DNA of 64,000 nucleotides from Flavobacteriaceae bacterium (GCA_947451525.1 CANFZM010000009.1:53219-117218), one strand, 5' to 3'. Counted from the stretch's first letter, positions 34,094-42,611 are shown. The notes: generated by a model not told the origin, from the sequence alone. Program-made: numbers and translations.

Positions 34094-34243
34094 GCCACAG
34101 ATTCACAGATTTTTTTTAAAATGATCTGTGATAATCTGTGAATTCTGCGGGCAAAAAAAAATGTGCAATTAATTAAAATAGGGAAGTGTTCTTTATTTGC
34201 TATAGATTTAAGCCTTTTATAAATCAATCTGTGAATCTGTGGC
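34094..34243. repeat. 150-bp inverted-repeat element with GCCACAGATTCACAGATT ends
   Basis: GCCACAGATTCACAGATT at 34094-34111 is the exact reverse complement of 34226-34243. A third half-copy (GATCTGTGATAATCTGTGAA) lies inside at 34123. No ORF. It looks like a small intergenic repeat family. Confidence 0.75.
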
Positions 34244-34328
34244 AAAAAAACTAAATCCCCTTTAAAAAAATAAAGTATCTTGTAACAAATTAAAACGTGT
34301 CTCGTCTTCTCAATATAACAACCTACAA

Positions 34329-34838
34329 ATGCAGCAAAAGGAGTTTATAACGATGGTTTCTCCATTTAAAGATAAAATCTTTAGATTGGCCAAACGATTA
34401 TTAATAAGCACCGAAGAAGCCGAAGATGCAACACAGGAAGTTATGGTGAAATTGTGGACTAAGAACGAAACGCTAAGCGAACTTCGAAGTATGGAAGCAA
34501 TGGCGATGACAATGACGAAGAATTATTGTTTGGATCAACTGAAATCGAAACGCGCTGGAAATTTGACCTTAGTACACAACAATTACACCGACAGCCAAGC
34601 AAGTTTGCAGCAAAAGATGGAAGATGTAGACAGTTGGAGTTGGGTAGAAAAAATAATTAACGACTTGCCCGAACAGCAAAAAATAATTATTCAAATGCGG
34701 GATATTGAGCAATACGAATTTGAAGATATTGCCAAAACACTAGGAATTAGTGAAGCAACCATAAGAGTTTCGCTTTCTAGAGCCCGCAAAACGATTAGAG
34801 AAATAATTACCAAAACACATAATTATGGCATTGGATAG
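34329..34838 (+). CDS. ECF sigma-70 family sigma factor
   Basis: The 169-residue protein has region 2 (FRLAKRLLISTEEAEDATQE, then VMVKLW) and region 4 (LPEQQKIIIQMRDIEQYEFE, then SEATIRVSLSRARKTIRE). The end overlaps the downstream anti-sigma-like gene by 14 bp. ECF factors redirect RNA polymerase on envelope or other signals. It likely controls this operon itself, including two DUF4252 proteins. Confidence 0.88.
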   Translation: MQQKEFITMVSPFKDKIFRLAKRLLISTEEAEDATQEVMVKLWTKNETLSELRSMEAMAMTMTKNYCLDQLKSKRAGNLTLVHNNYTDSQASLQQKMEDVDSWSWVEKIINDLPEQQKIIIQMRDIEQYEFEDIAKTLGISEATIRVSLSRARKTIREIITKTHNYGIG

Positions 34839-35277
34839 AATTGAAAAATTATTAGAAAGTTACCTCGAAGGAGAAACTAGTATTGCAGAAGAAAACGAAC
34901 TAAAAGTATATTTTTCTTCTCTAGATGTTGCGCAGCATTTACAACAATACCAATCTCTTTTTAGTTATTTTTCCAAAGCGAAAGAAGAACAGTTTTCTCG
35001 AGAGATTTTACTTCCAACGAAAAAGAAAAATAACTTACAAATGTGGTCTATTGCTGCTTCGGTAGTAGTCTTATTAGGAGTAGGTACTTTTATGTATTTA
35101 GAAAATAATAAATCCGATGATTTTGTGGCTTGTTCTCCGGAAGACAACCCAGAATTAGTATTGCAACAAACGCAAAAAGCCTTGGCATTAGTTTCGGAAC
35201 ATTTAAATACGGGCATAAAAAGTGTAGGGTATATTAACGAGTACGAAGAATCTAAAAACAGAATTTTTAAAAAATAA
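34825..35277 (+). CDS. Membrane anti-sigma factor-like protein
   Basis: The 150-residue protein has a helical cytoplasmic N-terminus (EKLLESYLEGETSIAEENELKVY), one transmembrane helix (~72-92, WSIAASVVVLLGVGTFMYL) and a short outer part. It overlaps the sigma gene by 14 bp, the normal layout of sigma/anti-sigma pairs. No zinc motif. Role by position. Confidence 0.75.
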   Translation: MALDRIEKLLESYLEGETSIAEENELKVYFSSLDVAQHLQQYQSLFSYFSKAKEEQFSREILLPTKKKNNLQMWSIAASVVVLLGVGTFMYLENNKSDDFVACSPEDNPELVLQQTQKALALVSEHLNTGIKSVGYINEYEESKNRIFKK

Positions 35278-35301
35278 TCAATCTAAAAACGAATAGAAAT
35301 T

Positions 35302-35817
35302 ATGAGAAATAGAATTTTAATTATCGCATTAGTATTATTCACTAATACTTTTTTTGCACAATCGGTCTTCGATAAATTTGACAATCAAGACGACATTACA
35401 ACGGTAATTGTCAACAGAAAAATGTTTTCGATGTTGAGTAAAGTAGACGCGAAAGATAAAGAATCGCAACAGTACTTAAATCTTATCAAGAAATTAGACA
35501 ACCTAAAAGTTTTTGTTACAGCAAGTGATAAGAAAAGCGATGATATGAAAGCGGTTGCTGATAAATACATTAAAACTACAGGTTTAGAAGAGTTAATGCG
35601 AATTAATGAAAAAGGTAAAAACGTAAAAATTTTCGTGAAATCAGGTGCTACAGAATCGGAAGTAAAAGAACTATTAATGTTTATTGAAGGTTCTGGAAAA
35701 GAAGAAAGCGTGCTAATGTCTTTAACAGGAAATTTCAATCTGGAAGAACTTTCTGCCTTAACCGACAAAATGAAATTGCCAGGTGGAGACGAATTGAAAA
35801 AAGCAAGTAAAAAATAG
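35302..35817 (+). CDS. DUF4252 domain-containing secreted protein
   Basis: The 171-residue protein has a signal peptide (LIIALVLFTNTFFAQ) and matches DUF4252 by FDNQDDITTVIVNRKMFSML, then KLDNLKVFVTASD and EVKELLMFIEG. The family is found with ECF sigma operons in Bacteroidota. It is the first of two such genes here, 24 bp after the anti-sigma-like gene. Molecular role unknown. Confidence 0.8.
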   Translation: MRNRILIIALVLFTNTFFAQSVFDKFDNQDDITTVIVNRKMFSMLSKVDAKDKESQQYLNLIKKLDNLKVFVTASDKKSDDMKAVADKYIKTTGLEELMRINEKGKNVKIFVKSGATESEVKELLMFIEGSGKEESVLMSLTGNFNLEELSALTDKMKLPGGDELKKASKK

Positions 35818-35825
35818 AAATCAAT

Positions 35826-35868
35826 AGCAATGGCAATTTCAAAAATCAATTTTGAGATTGTCATTGCT
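35826..35868 (+). promoter_or_regulatory. Long hairpin between the two DUF4252 genes
   Basis: AGCAATGGCAATTTCAAAA pairs over 19 positions with TTTTGAGATTGTCATTGCT (two G-U pairs) around a 5-base loop. It could be an internal processing or attenuation site. No T-run follows, so it is not a simple terminator. Confidence 0.55.
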
Positions 35869-35884
35869 ATAAAACCCAATAATT

Positions 35885-36421
35885 ATGAAAATAGTTTATT
35901 TTTTAGCCATTGCCTTGTCGATGTTACTTTTTAGTTGCAATTCCAAACCAAGCATGCAAAAATATTTTGTAGACCATCAAGAAAAACCAGGTTTTATGGT
36001 GGTGGATATTGCGCCAAGCATCTTAAACGTAAACAAAGCAAAATTATCTATAGAGCAAAATAAAGCCTTAGCATCTTTTACTAAAATGAATATTTTGGCA
36101 TATAAATTAAATGCTAAAAACCAAGTTGAATTTGATCAAGAAAGAAAAAATGTTGCCGAAATTTTAAAGGACACTACCAATTACCAACAACTAATGAAAT
36201 TTGGTTCGGGTAAAAATGGTGCTTCTATAAGTTATATTGGCGATGAAAACCACATTCAAGAGTTTTTACTTTACGGATGTAAAAGCGATAACGGATTTGC
36301 AGTGGTGCGAATTCTAGGAAAAGATATGAATCCAGCCGATGCTATGACTATGCTATCGGTATTGAAAAGTTCTAATGTAGACATGAAACAATTAGAGGCT
36401 TTAAAAGGATTAATGAAATAG
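35885..36421 (+). CDS. DUF4252-like lipoprotein
   Basis: The 178-residue protein has a lipoprotein signal ending LLFSC (Cys18), then a DUF4252-like region (VVDIAPSILNVNKAKLSIEQ, then NILAYKLNAKNQVEFDQER and ISYIGDENHIQEFLLYGC). It shares the strand and operon with the other DUF4252 gene. Likely anchored in an outer or inner leaflet; function unknown. Confidence 0.75.
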   Translation: MKIVYFLAIALSMLLFSCNSKPSMQKYFVDHQEKPGFMVVDIAPSILNVNKAKLSIEQNKALASFTKMNILAYKLNAKNQVEFDQERKNVAEILKDTTNYQQLMKFGSGKNGASISYIGDENHIQEFLLYGCKSDNGFAVVRILGKDMNPADAMTMLSVLKSSNVDMKQLEALKGLMK

Positions 36422-36459
36422 TTATTAGTTTAATTATAAAGAGGGTTAGTTGTAATTAA

Positions 36460-36497
36460 AAATCCCGATTTCTAATTTGAAATCGGGATTTTTTTAT
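36460..36497. terminator. Bidirectional terminator between the sigma operon and crtZ
   Basis: Perfect 13-bp stem AAATCCCGATTTC (36460-36472) / GAAATCGGGATTT (36479-36491) with a TAATTT loop and a T-run. It closes the plus-strand operon and the minus-strand carotenoid operon. Confidence 0.9.
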
Positions 36498-36940
36498 TTT
36501 TTCTTGTAATATTTAAACGGAACTACTAACATTCCAAAACATTCGCCATGCTCTTTGCCAATATGCTTGTGGTGCATTTTGTGGGCTCTTCGTACCGCAC
36601 GAGAATAGATGTTGTCGGCGTTTCTAAATAGTTTAAAACGTTGGTGAATGAAGATATCATGTACCATAAAATACGCTAAACCATAGGCAAAAATTCCTAA
36701 ACCTACAGCAATCCCAAGTTCAAAAATCCCTTTTTGCCAAAGCAAAAAACAACCAATACTTACTACTGCATAGAATATAAAAAAAGCATCGTTGCGCTCA
36801 AACCACGAATCGTGGTCTTTATTGTGATGATCGGCATGCAATACCCAAAGAAATCCGTGCATGATGTATTTGTGGCTAAACCAAGCCATAAATTCCATGA
36901 TGCAAAAGGTTGCGAAAAAAACTAAAATTTGTAAGAACAT
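36494..36940 (-). CDS. crtZ: Beta-carotene hydroxylase (CrtZ, fatty acid hydroxylase superfamily)
   Basis: The 148-residue membrane protein has the His clusters HKYIMHG, HADHHNKDHDS, HDIFIHQ and HKMHHKH of the di-iron hydroxylase family. It adds 3-OH groups to beta-carotene rings to make zeaxanthin. It is 12 bp from crtB in the order crtI-crtB-crtZ on the minus strand. No lycopene cyclase gene is in the window. Confidence 0.9.
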   Translation of the reverse strand: MFLQILVFFATFCIMEFMAWFSHKYIMHGFLWVLHADHHNKDHDSWFERNDAFFIFYAVVSIGCFLLWQKGIFELGIAVGLGIFAYGLAYFMVHDIFIHQRFKLFRNADNIYSRAVRRAHKMHHKHIGKEHGECFGMLVVPFKYYKKK

Positions 36941-36952
36941 ATTATTTGAATT

Positions 36953-37792
36953 TTAAATACTGTTTAATTTATAGGTAAAATAACACTTGGCAAATAATTG
37001 AAATTTTTGATAATCCGATACTCGAATTCTCGTGTTTTTAATTTCTGCCGAAGGCGTCTTTTTCAGTTTGGAAAGTAATTTTTTATAATATATATATGCA
37101 GTATAAACCCCAAATTTTGCTTCTATTGGAAGTCCAACAATTCCTTGGTAACCTGCTTCAAAATCGGCTTCTATTTCTGTAATAATTTGATTTTTAGATG
37201 CTTCATCCAATTTGGTTAAATCGGTGTTTGGAAAATAAGTACGGCTTAAATCTTCATAATCCGCTTTCAAGTCTCTAAGAAAATTTACCTTTTGGAAAGC
37301 AGAACCCAATCGCATTGCAGAATGTTCTAATTCTTCATATTTAGCATTGTCTCCGTTTACAAAAACCTTTAAACACATCAATCCAACTACATCTGCCGAA
37401 CCATAAATGTATTCTTTATATTCTTCGTCTGTGGCATAATTGGTTTTTTCCAAATCCATTTTCATGCTTTTCATGAACGAAGCAATCAAGGCTTCTGGTA
37501 TTTGAAATTTATGAACCGTATGTTGGAAGGAATTCAAAATTGGATTCAAACTTATCTTATTTAGCAGTGCTGCATCGAGATCTTTTTCGAACATTGCAAA
37601 CAGATTTTCTTTATCATAATCATGAAAAGAATCTACAATTTCATCCGCAAAGCGAACAAAACCATAGATGTTATAAATGTCTTGTCTTATAGTAGGTGCG
37701 AGCATTTTTACAGCAGACGAAAATGACGTACTGTAAGTGCGGGTTACATTCTTGCTACATTCAAAAGAGATGGTGTCAAAAAGTGATTTCAT
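36953..37792 (-). CDS. crtB: Phytoene synthase (squalene/phytoene synthase family)
   Basis: The 279-residue protein has the two Asp-rich motifs: RFADEIVDSFHDYD (~47-60) and the second in NFLRDLKADYEDL (~170). It condenses two geranylgeranyl-PP to phytoene. 15 bp from crtI. Length normal. Confidence 0.92.
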   Translation of the reverse strand: MKSLFDTISFECSKNVTRTYSTSFSSAVKMLAPTIRQDIYNIYGFVRFADEIVDSFHDYDKENLFAMFEKDLDAALLNKISLNPILNSFQHTVHKFQIPEALIASFMKSMKMDLEKTNYATDEEYKEYIYGSADVVGLMCLKVFVNGDNAKYEELEHSAMRLGSAFQKVNFLRDLKADYEDLSRTYFPNTDLTKLDEASKNQIITEIEADFEAGYQGIVGLPIEAKFGVYTAYIYYKKLLSKLKKTPSAEIKNTRIRVSDYQKFQLFAKCYFTYKLNSI

Positions 37793-37806
37793 AATTCTTT
37801 TATAAT

Positions 37807-39267
37807 TTAGCAGTGTTTTTTTATTAAATCGGCAACCAATTTCCCGGAAATTAATGCAGGAGGAACCCCTGGACCTGGAACGGTTAATTGACCGGTAAAA
37901 TATAAACTTTCTACTTTTTTACTTTTTAATTTAGGTCTTAAAAATGCTGTTTGTAGTAGCGTATTTGCCATTCCGTAGGCATTTCCTTTATAGGAATTAT
38001 AATCTTTTACAAAATCATTTACACAAAAGGACTCCTTAAAGATAATGCTATTTTTTATATTTTGATTCGTTAATTTCTCCAATCGAGTGATAATTTTTTC
38101 AAAATAGGTTTCTCTTAATTCTGGAGTATCTTCTAATCCAGGTGCAATCGGAATTAAAAATATAGCGGCTTCTTTCCCTTCTGGTGCCGAATTAGAGTCG
38201 GTTTTAGATGGGAAACTAGCATAAAATAACGGTTCTTCTGGCCATTTTGGAGTATCGTAAATATCTTGTGCATGTACATCAAAATCTACATCAAAAAACA
38301 ACGAATGATGTTCTACATTGTCTACTTTCTTATCTAAACCTACATAAAATAGGAGAGAAGAAGGTGCGAAAGTTTTCTTATCCCAATATTTTTCAGAATA
38401 GGCTCGGTGTTTTTCGTCTAATAAGGTTTCCGTATGGTGGTAATCGGCTCCAGAAAGCACCACATCGGCACTTACCGTTTCTCCATTCACTTTAAGTCCA
38501 ACCACTTTGCCATTTGCAACTTCAATTTTTTCAATATTGGAATTGGTATGGATGGTAACACCAAGTTCTTTGGCCAATTGTTCCATGGCAAGAATTACAG
38601 AATACATTCCGTTTTTGGGATGCCAAGTTCCTAAACCAAAATCGGCAAAATTCATAAAACTATAAAAAGAAGGCGTGTCCGAAGGTTTTGCACCTAAAAA
38701 CAACACTGGAAATTCTAGAATTTGAACCAGTTTTTTATTCTTAAAACGTCTTCGAATGTCTTTAGAAATATTGCCAAAAAACTGATTGACTTTCATTGCC
38801 GTTTCTACTGTAATCAATTCTAAAGGCGATACCCCTGGGCGGTACACCAAATCTTTAATTGCAATATTGTAATTGCTTTGCGCTTCTTTCATGAACGTTT
38901 CCAGTTTGGCACCACTACCTTTTTCGATAGATTCAAAAGTGGTTACAATCTCTGGAAGATTATCTGCAATGGTTACAAAATCGGCTTCGCCAAAATATAC
39001 TTGATAGGCTGGCGAAAGTTTTTGTAAGGTATAATAATCGGAAGGTTTCTTGCCAAAATCGGCAAAAAAACGTTCGAATACATCGGGCATCCAATACCAA
39101 GTTGGACCAATGTCAAAGGTAAATCCGTCTCGTTTTAGCTGTCTTGCTCTACCGCCAATAGTACTATTTTTTTCATAAATAGTTACGGTATTTCCTTGTT
39201 GTGCTAAATAACAACTTGCTGCAAGAGCAGAAAATCCAGAACCAATTATTTTAATGTCTTTGTTCAT
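37807..39267 (-). CDS. crtI: Phytoene desaturase (CrtI)
   Basis: The 486-residue protein has the N-terminal FAD motif IIGSGFSALAASCYLAQQG, GGRARQLKRDGFTFDIGPTW, and the C-terminal GQLTVPGPGVPPALISGK signature of CrtI. It introduces four double bonds to make lycopene from phytoene. First of the crtI-B-Z operon. The promoter region is upstream at 39268-39373, between it and the CarH-like gene. Confidence 0.94.
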   Translation of the reverse strand: MNKDIKIIGSGFSALAASCYLAQQGNTVTIYEKNSTIGGRARQLKRDGFTFDIGPTWYWMPDVFERFFADFGKKPSDYYTLQKLSPAYQVYFGEADFVTIADNLPEIVTTFESIEKGSGAKLETFMKEAQSNYNIAIKDLVYRPGVSPLELITVETAMKVNQFFGNISKDIRRRFKNKKLVQILEFPVLFLGAKPSDTPSFYSFMNFADFGLGTWHPKNGMYSVILAMEQLAKELGVTIHTNSNIEKIEVANGKVVGLKVNGETVSADVVLSGADYHHTETLLDEKHRAYSEKYWDKKTFAPSSLLFYVGLDKKVDNVEHHSLFFDVDFDVHAQDIYDTPKWPEEPLFYASFPSKTDSNSAPEGKEAAIFLIPIAPGLEDTPELRETYFEKIITRLEKLTNQNIKNSIIFKESFCVNDFVKDYNSYKGNAYGMANTLLQTAFLRPKLKSKKVESLYFTGQLTVPGPGVPPALISGKLVADLIKKHC

Positions 39268-39373
39268 ATGTTTTTGATTTGCTTCGCTTATTCGCTAAAG
39301 CATGAAGATTAATTTGCTAAAGGCAGATTAAATTAGTGTCTAAATTTAGTAATTTTTTTTGTTTTTAAAATTC

Positions 39374-40270
39374 TTACAATTCGTTTACTAACTCGGTTAT
39401 ATTATCAAATGTTCTAATTTTTGAATTGAGTATTGATTTGTCAATATTTTGAACATTTCTTCCAATCATCCATAACTCCGAATCTTCTTCTAGAATTTGC
39501 TCATTTAATTCTTTTATGTAAGGGTTGATGCTTGCTTTAATAGGCTCTACCGTTGAATAGCAGATGTATACAATGTTGCTAAAATATTTTTTCAAATCTT
39601 TCAAACTATCTGTAGGTACACTTTCGCCGAGATAAATAGTTTTATAACCACTAAAAATAATTTCGTAATTAAGATACATCAATCCCAATTCGTGCACTTC
39701 GTTCATAGGAAGGTAGAGTACAAACAATTTATCTTCTTTAGTTGGTTTATTACTTTGAATTTTCTCGGTATTAACCAATAATTTCAACTTAATTAAATAA
39801 CTAATAAAATGCTCGTGTGCAGGGCTTATGGTTTCGGCTTGCCACAAGAAACCAATTTCTTCCATTAGAGGAATGAATACTTCAAAAAACACTTCTCTAA
39901 AAGATTTTTCCGACAACAAACTATTGTAAGTGTCCAAAAATAACTTTTGATCAAAGTTCATCATCGCCAATTTAAAAGAACTAATTGCGTGATTTTTGGC
40001 ACTTTTAGTAGAAATTATTTCTTGAACCAATTGTGGGATTTCCTCCGACGGCATTTTAGAAATCTTAGAGATTTTATAACCGTAGTCGTGTAATAAGGTT
40101 ATGTTTAGTAATTTTTGTAAGGCTTGTAAATCGTAATACCGAATGTTTGTATCGGTACGCATTGGTTCTAATACGTTGTAACGTTTCTCCCAAATACGAA
40201 TAGTATGTGCTTTTATTCCTGTTAGATTTTCTAAATCTTTAATAGTAAAAGTGTTTTTAACACTGCTCAT
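39374..40270 (-). CDS. MerR family B12-binding transcriptional regulator (CarH/LitR-like)
   Basis: The 298-residue protein has a MerR HTH (FTIKDLENLTGIKAHTIRIW, ~8-27), a helical B12-binding cap with W143-x9-E153-H154, the CarH signature, and a C-terminal B12-binding domain with E191-V-H193-E-L-G196, the His lower ligand motif. CarH binds AdoCbl as a dark repressor tetramer and is released by light. It lies 106 bp upstream of crtI on the same strand, so it probably represses the crt operon. Confidence 0.9.
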   Translation of the reverse strand: MSSVKNTFTIKDLENLTGIKAHTIRIWEKRYNVLEPMRTDTNIRYYDLQALQKLLNITLLHDYGYKISKISKMPSEEIPQLVQEIISTKSAKNHAISSFKLAMMNFDQKLFLDTYNSLLSEKSFREVFFEVFIPLMEEIGFLWQAETISPAHEHFISYLIKLKLLVNTEKIQSNKPTKEDKLFVLYLPMNEVHELGLMYLNYEIIFSGYKTIYLGESVPTDSLKDLKKYFSNIVYICYSTVEPIKASINPYIKELNEQILEEDSELWMIGRNVQNIDKSILNSKIRTFDNITELVNEL

Positions 40271-40499
40271 GGCTTTTTATTTTGTTTAACAAAAGTAGTA
40301 AAAATAGTAAACAAAAGGTAAAATATTTTATTTAATTATTAAAAAGAGGATAATAGTCTTTTTATTATAGGAATTATAGTGGTAGAAACTTGATTAAACG
40401 TCAATAATTGTATTTTGATGTTTTTTATTTAGTGATGTGATAAGGTTAATTTTTTGGGTTAATTAATAGATAATGCTTCAGCCTTTAAATTTAGAGTTT

Positions 40500-40730
40500 G
40501 GTCAATCATTACAGGGCTTCGGTAGGTTACTATTTAGTTTCCGCATATCACTTAAGAGTTTCGGTAGGTTAGGATTTGATTTCCGTATATTACCTAAGAG
40601 TTTCGGTAAAACATTATTTGGCTTCGGTAGGTTAGTGATTAATTTCGGTATATCACTTAAGAGTTTCGGTCAAACATTATAAAGTTTCGGCAGGTTATTA
40701 TTTGGCTTCCATATATTAATAAACAGTTTA
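40500..40730 (+). repeat. 21-bp tandem repeat tract, eleven units, heptad-coding in one frame
   Basis: Eleven exact 21-bp steps from 40500 to 40730. Units alternate between two types, GGTAGGTTAnnATTTnnTTTC and CGTATATCACTTAAGAGTTTC, with GGTCAAACATTA variants. From ATG 40473 one frame reads as heptads G-x-x-L-x-x-F (GRLLFSF, RISLKSF, GRLGFDF, RILPKSF and so on), with a stop at 40679-40681 in unit 9. The frame is kept through all units. Protein character is weak, so it is called as repeat; a short ORF 40473-40682 covers most of it. A terminator follows at 40808. Confidence 0.85.
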
Positions 40731-40740
40731 GATAAGGTAC

Positions 40741-41107
40741 AGATGACATCTAGGTTATAACATTTAATAATTGATTTTTGTGTTTTTCCTTTTATAGTTC
40801 TATGTTTAGAGGTTTGTGCAAATTTTGCACAAACCTCTTTTTCTGCTAATTTCTCTTCTTTAAAAATATTAAAAGAGTTTTAAATAAATATTCAGGAGCA
40901 AAAGAACGCTCTATATTTATAGATTTTGAAAATGATGGATTTAGACGTAAAAGACTTATTTACTAAAGAAAATAATTTAATTCAATTTGTATAATGTAAG
41001 AAATACACGAAATGGAGTCAAAAAAACAATTTTTTTTTTACGTTAAATAGTCTAAATAGAAGGCTATTTTTTCTAACCGTACATTAATCGTACAATTATT
41101 ATAACTA
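40741..41107. other. AT-rich region with no supported gene
   Basis: Holds the terminator at 40808-40838 and a 20-codon ORF at 40932-40994 (MMDLDVKDLFTKE) with no further support. The rest shows long A/T runs only. Confidence 0.4.
40808..40843 (+). terminator. Terminator after the 21-bp tract
   Basis: AGAGGTTTGTGCA / TGCACAAACCTCT, 13-bp perfect stem with loop AATTT, then TTTTT. The nearest plus-strand sequence upstream is the 21-bp tract, so the tract may be transcribed as a unit. Confidence 0.75.
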
Positions 41108-41148
41108 AAAAATCGTAACTATCTAATAATTTGATAATTACGATTTTT
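41108..41148. terminator. Terminator after tRNA-Leu
   Basis: AAAAATCGTAA / TTACGATTTTT stem with inner TATC/GATA pairs. It lies past the 3' end of tRNA-Leu on the minus strand and has a T-run there. Confidence 0.75.
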
Positions 41149-41163
41149 ATTTTGTTTAAAAAG

Positions 41164-41246
41164 TGACCACGGTGGGATTTGAACCCACACGCCCTTGCGA
41201 GCACCAGCCCCTCAAGCTGGCAAGTCTACCGTTTCTCCACGTGGCC
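41164..41246 (-). tRNA. tRNA-Leu (anticodon GAG)
   Basis: Minus-strand cloverleaf with acceptor GGCCACG / CGTGGTC, anticodon arm CCAGC-TTGAGGG-GCTGG giving GAG, long variable arm TGCTCGCAAGGGCGT, T-arm GTGGG-TTCAAAT-CCCAC. 83 nt. CCA is not encoded. Confidence 0.93.
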
Positions 41247-41252
41247 TAAAAT

Positions 41253-41274
41253 AAAAAAAAGCCATTCGCATGGC
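41253..41274 (-). terminator. Terminator between tRNA-Lys and tRNA-Leu
   Basis: On the minus strand GCCAT-GCGA-ATGGC (41261-41274) is followed by a U-run (41253-41260). It may separate or process the two tRNAs. Confidence 0.6.
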
Positions 41275-41289
41275 GAACGACTTTTTTTG

Positions 41290-41362
41290 TGACCCGACTG
41301 GGGCTCGAACCCAGGACCCCATCATTAAAAGTGATGTGCTCTACCAACTGAGCTATCGAGTC
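41290..41362 (-). tRNA. tRNA-Lys (anticodon TTT), copy 2 in transcription order
   Basis: 73-nt cloverleaf GACTCGATAGCTCAGTTGG to CGGGTCA, anticodon loop CTTTTAA giving TTT. T-arm CTGGG-TTCGAGC-CCCAG. Tandem with the other copy. Confidence 0.95.
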
Positions 41363-41401
41363 ATTGCGTTCAAAATTTTGTAAGACTTAAGTCATTATTA
41401 G

Positions 41402-41474
41402 TGACCCGACTGGGCCTCGAACCCAGGACCCCATCATTAAAAGTGATGTGCTCTACCAACTGAGCTATCGAGTC
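41402..41474 (-). tRNA. tRNA-Lys (anticodon TTT), copy 1 in transcription order
   Basis: Same 73-nt sequence as the other copy except one base in the T-loop (TTCGAGG instead of TTCGAGC). Anticodon TTT. Confidence 0.95.
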
Positions 41475-41600
41475 ATTATTGTTTCTTGAACGCGGGTGCA
41501 AATATAAGACGATATTATTTATTTTTCAAAGCAATTTTGTTTTAAATTTGCCTTTTTTTAATAATATCTCTTAATGCCTTAGTATATAAGGTTTTATTTT

Positions 41601-42122
41601 ATGAAGAAAGTAGTTTTAATAGGGTATATGGGGAGTGGAAAGTCGGTTGTGTCGGCTATGTTGGCCCAAAAAACTGGAATCGAATTCGTAGAATTAGACG
41701 AGTACATCGAAAAAAAATGCGGAATGTCTGTTGCAACTATATTTGCAACCAAAGGCGAATTGTATTTTAGAAAGATAGAACGGGAGCTATTTTTAGAATT
41801 CTTACAAGATACTTCTAGGGAGCTTATTATAAGCACAGGTGGAGGAACTCCTTGTTATTATAACAATCATGAACTGTTGCAAGCAGAAGGTGTGGTTTCT
41901 ATCTATTTAAAGTCTACAATTGACACTTTAACGCAGCGGTTGGATAAAGAGAAACAAAGTCGTCCGTTAATCGCACATTTAGATATTGAAGGATTGCGTG
42001 AATTTATCGCTAAGCATCTTTTCGATAGAAGTTTTTACTACAATCAAGCTACTTTTAAGGTTGCTGTAGATACTAAAAGTGTGGAAGAAATTGTTTCTGA
42101 AATTGTTTCTTTGTTAGTCTAA
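41601..42122 (+). CDS. aroK: Shikimate kinase
   Basis: The 173-residue P-loop kinase has Walker A GYMGSGKS (~8-15), DEYIEKK, ISTGGGTPC and the LID DKEKQSRPLI. It phosphorylates shikimate at the 3-OH for aromatic amino acid synthesis. Its 3' end overlaps the convergent phosphoribosyltransferase gene by 9 bp. Confidence 0.93.
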   Translation: MKKVVLIGYMGSGKSVVSAMLAQKTGIEFVELDEYIEKKCGMSVATIFATKGELYFRKIERELFLEFLQDTSRELIISTGGGTPCYYNNHELLQAEGVVSIYLKSTIDTLTQRLDKEKQSRPLIAHLDIEGLREFIAKHLFDRSFYYNQATFKVAVDTKSVEEIVSEIVSLLV

Positions 42123-42611
42123 AACTGCATAACTATCCTTTTCTTCAAATACTACCGTAACGTGTTCTAGCGAAGTTGTAGATAAAGAAATTCCTTTAAA
42201 ATCCACCTTAATAGGGTATTTTTTATGATTTCTGTCGACTAATACTGCCGTTTTGAATTTCTTTAAAGGCACTTCCAAGAAATGTTTTACGCCATACATC
42301 AAGGTAGAACCAGAGTTTAACACATCATCAACCAATACAATTCCTTTATTTTGGTACATTTCTTTAGGAATAGAAGTAGTGATTTCAGCATTCAAGTTTT
42401 GCTTGTTCATTTTTACCTCGCAAAGGATAACTTCTATTGGCGAAATGGTTTGTAAGACGGTGGCAATTTTTTGAGCAAAAATAAATCCATTGCTTGCTAT
42501 TCCTGCAATAACGATACTTTCGTCGTCTACAAAAGTTTCATAAATTTGATAGGCAATTCGTTTTATTTTGTGCTCAATTTCCGAGTGGCTTAAAATTCTA
42601 TTGGCAGTCAT
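42114..42611 (-). CDS. Phosphoribosyltransferase (PRPP-binding, PyrR/Hpt-like)
   Basis: The 165-residue protein has the PRPP motif VLVDDVLNSGSTLMYG (~92-107) and an ASNGFIFAQKIA loop. It transfers ribosyl phosphate to a base; substrate cannot be told. It is co-oriented with the methyltransferase gene 4 bp upstream. Confidence 0.85.
   Translation of the reverse strand: MTANRILSHSEIEHKIKRIAYQIYETFVDDESIVIAGIASNGFIFAQKIATVLQTISPIEVILCEVKMNKQNLNAEITTSIPKEMYQNKGIVLVDDVLNSGSTLMYGVKHFLEVPLKKFKTAVLVDRNHKKYPIKVDFKGISLSTTSLEHVTVVFEEKDSYAVLD

Noticed and set aside
40473..40682. 69-codon ORF over the 21-bp tract as a confident gene
   Set aside because: Heptads continue past the stop in the same frame, and no RBS or known family is visible. 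Kept as a repeat with possible coding.
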